A stretch of 64,000 nucleotides of DNA from Vibrio sp. CB1-14 (GTDB lineage: Bacteria > Pseudomonadota > Gammaproteobacteria > Enterobacterales > Vibrionaceae). Shown here piece after piece: positions 62,072 through 64,000 of the stretch. How positions within the stretch are numbered: position 1 is the first letter of the stretch; every line of letters starts with the position of its first letter. The translations under genes were made by a program, and so were the position numbers. Where the stretch lies: NCBI RefSeq assembly GCF_040412085.2, contig NZ_CP115920.1:1984001-2048000 (forward strand), written 5' to 3'. Below the pieces are notes generated by a model. It made no database searches. It was given only the letters and a program-made list of their open reading frames with translations, and was not told where the DNA came from.

Positions 62072-62109
62072 GCGCAAACGTTTGCTTTTTGAGGATAATC
62101 CAGTATGAT
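62072..62109 (+). promoter_or_regulatory. PurR operator and promoter of purT
   Basis: GCGCAAACGTTTGCTT (62072-62087) differs from the PurR consensus ACGCAAACGTTTGCGT at two end positions. A -10 TATGAT (62104-62109) lies 16 bases after TTGCTT (62082-62087), which would be the -35, so the operator covers the promoter. Confidence 0.85.
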
Positions 62110-62147
62110 CCTCGGCAATTCTTCCTCATGAACGTCAAGGATTTTAT

Positions 62148-63323
62148 ATGTTTGGTACAGCAACTCGTGAAAACGCTACACGTGTATTACTGTTGGGCTC
62201 TGGTGAACTAGGTAAAGAAGTCGCCATCGAATGTCAGCGACTTGGTTTAGAAGTCATCGCCTGCGATCGCTACGAAGACGCACCAGCAATGCAAGTCGCT
62301 CACCGTAGCTATGTACTTGATATGTTGGATGGGGAAGCGCTAGAAGCCATCATCGAGAAAGAGAAACCAAGCTATGTGGTTCCTGAAATTGAAGCCATCG
62401 CAACGGACAAGTTAGTCGAGCTTGAAAGCAAAGGACTCAATGTCGTCCCTACTGCGAATGCGACCAAGCTCACCATGAACCGTGAAGGGATCCGACGCTT
62501 AGCAGCAGAAGAACTCGGGTTGAACACCTCCCCTTACCAGTTTGCAGACAACTATGACGATTTTAAAGCAGCCGTTGAACACGTTGGTGTTCCTTGCGTC
62601 GTTAAACCAGTAATGAGTTCGTCAGGCAAAGGTCAGAGCGTTGTCAAAACCGAAGCGGACATCGAAAAAGCGTGGAGATATGCTCAGGAAGGCGGCCGCA
62701 CTGGTGCTGGTCGCGTAATTGTAGAAGGTTTCATCGACTTTGATTACGAGATTACATTGCTGACAGTACGTGCGGTTGACGGCGTTCACTTCTGCGCACC
62801 TATTGGCCACCGCCAGGAAGATGGCGACTACCGCGAATCTTGGCAGCCACAAGTAATGACTGAAAATGCACGCAAAGCAGCGGAGTACACAGCAGAGCAA
62901 GTGGTTAACGCACTTGGCGGCTACGGTATTTTTGGCGTAGAACTGTTCGTTAAAGGTGACAAAGTGATTTTCAATGAAGTATCACCACGTCCCCACGATA
63001 CGGGCCTAGTCACACTGATTTCTCAAGAAATGTCTGAGTTTGCACTTCACGTACGTGCATTCACTGGTATGCCAGTCAATAGCATTGCTCAATATGGCCC
63101 TGCGGCTTCAGCGGTGATTCTTGGTCAAGGCACCTCTAATAACATTCGTTTTGAGGGTCTAGATGAAGCATTGGCACTGCCACAGACTCAGGTGCGCCTA
63201 TTCGGTAAGCCAGATATCGATGGTCGTCGCCGTTTAGGTGTGATTTTGACTAAACGCAAATCGCTTGAAACAGCGGTAGATGAGGCAGTAAGCTGCGCGA
63301 AGAAAGTGAAAGTCATTTACTAA
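62148..63323 (+). CDS. purT: Formate-dependent phosphoribosylglycinamide formyltransferase
   Basis: Uses formate and ATP to convert GAR to FGAR in purine synthesis, bypassing the folate enzyme PurN. The 391 residues agree with E. coli PurT (392) in length and in the ATP-grasp fold: [57 protein letters not shown] and [15 protein letters not shown]. The PurR box upstream explains repression by purines. A terminator follows. Confidence 0.96.
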   Translation: MFGTATRENATRVLLLGSGELGKEVAIECQRLGLEVIACDRYEDAPAMQVAHRSYVLDMLDGEALEAIIEKEKPSYVVPEIEAIATDKLVELESKGLNVVPTANATKLTMNREGIRRLAAEELGLNTSPYQFADNYDDFKAAVEHVGVPCVVKPVMSSSGKGQSVVKTEADIEKAWRYAQEGGRTGAGRVIVEGFIDFDYEITLLTVRAVDGVHFCAPIGHRQEDGDYRESWQPQVMTENARKAAEYTAEQVVNALGGYGIFGVELFVKGDKVIFNEVSPRPHDTGLVTLISQEMSEFALHVRAFTGMPVNSIAQYGPAASAVILGQGTSNNIRFEGLDEALALPQTQVRLFGKPDIDGRRRLGVILTKRKSLETAVDEAVSCAKKVKVIY

Positions 63324-63349
63324 ACACACACGTTCTATCAATGCCAGAA

Positions 63350-63386
63350 AGCAGGCTCTGGAATGATTCAGTGCCTGCTTTTTATT
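63350..63386 (+). terminator. Intrinsic terminator after purT
   Basis: AAGCAGGC and GCCTGCTT form eight pairs around a sixteen-base loop, ending in TTTTT. Confidence 0.7.
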
Positions 63387-63406
63387 CTCTTTCCTTTACT
63401 CCGCAT

Positions 63407-63763
63407 TTAACGTGACGCAGACCAAACGGCGAACTCGTTGCCACTGGGTTCAGTAAAATGGAAGCGGCAACCGCCGGGAAAATCAAAGATTTCACGAATA
63501 ATCACGCCTTGGTTGGCTTCGACCTTTTTGTATGTTGCCTCTATGTCGGCGCTGTAGAAGACTAGCAATGCACCGCCATTTTCAGCCGTTGAACATAGCT
63601 CTGCACGATAGAAGCCGCCATTTAAGCCTTGATTTTCAAACGCTGTATAGTCATCACCATAATCCTGAAAAGACCAGTCAAATACAGCCGTAAAGAAACG
63701 CTTTGTTTTTTCTAAATCACCGGCCGCGAATTCAACGTAGTCCAGTTTTACTTGCTCACTCAT
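63407..63763 (-). CDS. VOC (glyoxalase-like) family protein
   Basis: A 118-residue cytosolic protein of the vicinal-oxygen-chelate fold: LDYVEFAAGDLEKTKRFFTA, then VFDWSFQDYGDDYTAFE and, at the C-terminus, RFHFTEPSGNEFAVWS. Such single-domain proteins bind metals and act on small molecules or antibiotics; the substrate is unknown. Transcribed toward purT. Start at ATG with GGAG upstream. Confidence 0.88.
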   Translation of the reverse strand: MSEQVKLDYVEFAAGDLEKTKRFFTAVFDWSFQDYGDDYTAFENQGLNGGFYRAELCSTAENGGALLVFYSADIEATYKKVEANQGVIIREIFDFPGGCRFHFTEPSGNEFAVWSASR

Positions 63764-63943
63764 TTCAGCTCCATTGTTTGAGTCATCAATTACCGTTCAT
63801 AGTAAAAGATCTATCCCTTTAGGTTTGTGAGAAGATAGGCATTTATCTCAAACCTCCTACTGATCAGCTATACACTAGGATTACGTAACAGGTAATTGAG
63901 ACAAACAAAATGTTCACTCGAACCATAGGGAATCAGGTCTAGC

Positions 63944-64000
63944 GTGCGCACTAAAAAGATTTCGCATTTAAATAAACTTTTCGCCAAGCCACCATTACTG
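63944..64000 (+). CDS. Start of a gene running off the right edge
   Basis: A GTG at 63944 preceded by AGGT opens a frame MRTKKISHLNKLFAKPPLL that is still open at the end. Basic N-terminus followed by hydrophobic residues suggests a membrane protein. Only 19 codons are visible, so no function can be given. Confidence 0.4.
   Translation, partial: MRTKKISHLNKLFAKPPLL

Overview
The window looks like a chromosomal segment of a Vibrio or close relative. The grounds are gammaproteobacterial housekeeping genes at the expected lengths (hrpA, sbcB, purT, cdd, ybiT, rof), moderate G+C, a DUF2960 gene, a VF530 gene and a methionine-boxed NhaC-type transporter. I see no rRNA, tRNA, CRISPR array, insertion sequence, prophage or integron attC site. 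All identifications are by reading, not by database search.

Layout. 1-6.5 kb: a truncated ABC-F gene (ybiT), then a divergent pair of a membrane protein with a degenerate P-loop and an MscS channel, a YHS-rof pair on the minus strand, and two small genes. 6.5-15 kb: a sigma-54 two-component system (kinase and NtrC-type regulator) divergent from tupABC-mobA-mobB/moeA, that is tungstate-type oxyanion uptake plus the last steps of molybdenum cofactor synthesis. The intergenic region holds a textbook -24/-12 promoter and two inverted 16-bp boxes, so the regulator probably drives the operon. 15-21.9 kb: peptidases (M14-like, M32), a hydrolase, a LysE exporter, small barrels and a metzincin-like lipoprotein. 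22-27.5 kb: hrpA and a large outer-membrane barrel. 27.7-32.9 kb: a PhoD-like phosphatase broken by an 8-bp tandem repeat, a TerB-domain protein, a DEDDh exonuclease and a CHASE-GGDEF protein.

33.2-38.6 kb: DUF2760 and two divergent Hsp70 paralogues in one direction, a candidate specialised chaperone system. 38.7-48 kb: a small protein with an unusual leader hairpin, a barrel, a phospholipase D-type lipoprotein, a FUSC/HlyD efflux pair with a divergent AraC regulator, DUF3299 and DUF2157-like genes, and PhzF. 48-53.4 kb: a run of short minus-strand accessory genes (DUF1275, three GNATs, DJ-1/PfpI, SH3, a frameshifted YtoQ, VF530, a DUF4144-like gene, a zincin lipoprotein). 53.6-64 kb: metT with a clear MetJ operator, a substrate-binding lipoprotein overlapping a GGDEF-EAL gene, sbcB, yohJK, cdd with CRP/CytR/CRP architecture, purT with a PurR box, and a VOC protein. 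The window ends in the start of another gene.

The most informative non-coding signals are the sigma-54 region (10046-10160), the MET boxes (55043-55074), the cdd control region (60975-61066) and the purT operator (62072-62087). Two genes carry frameshifts at short tandem repeats (28954-28976 and 51029-51038), which could be recent loss, phase-variable switches or sequencing errors.
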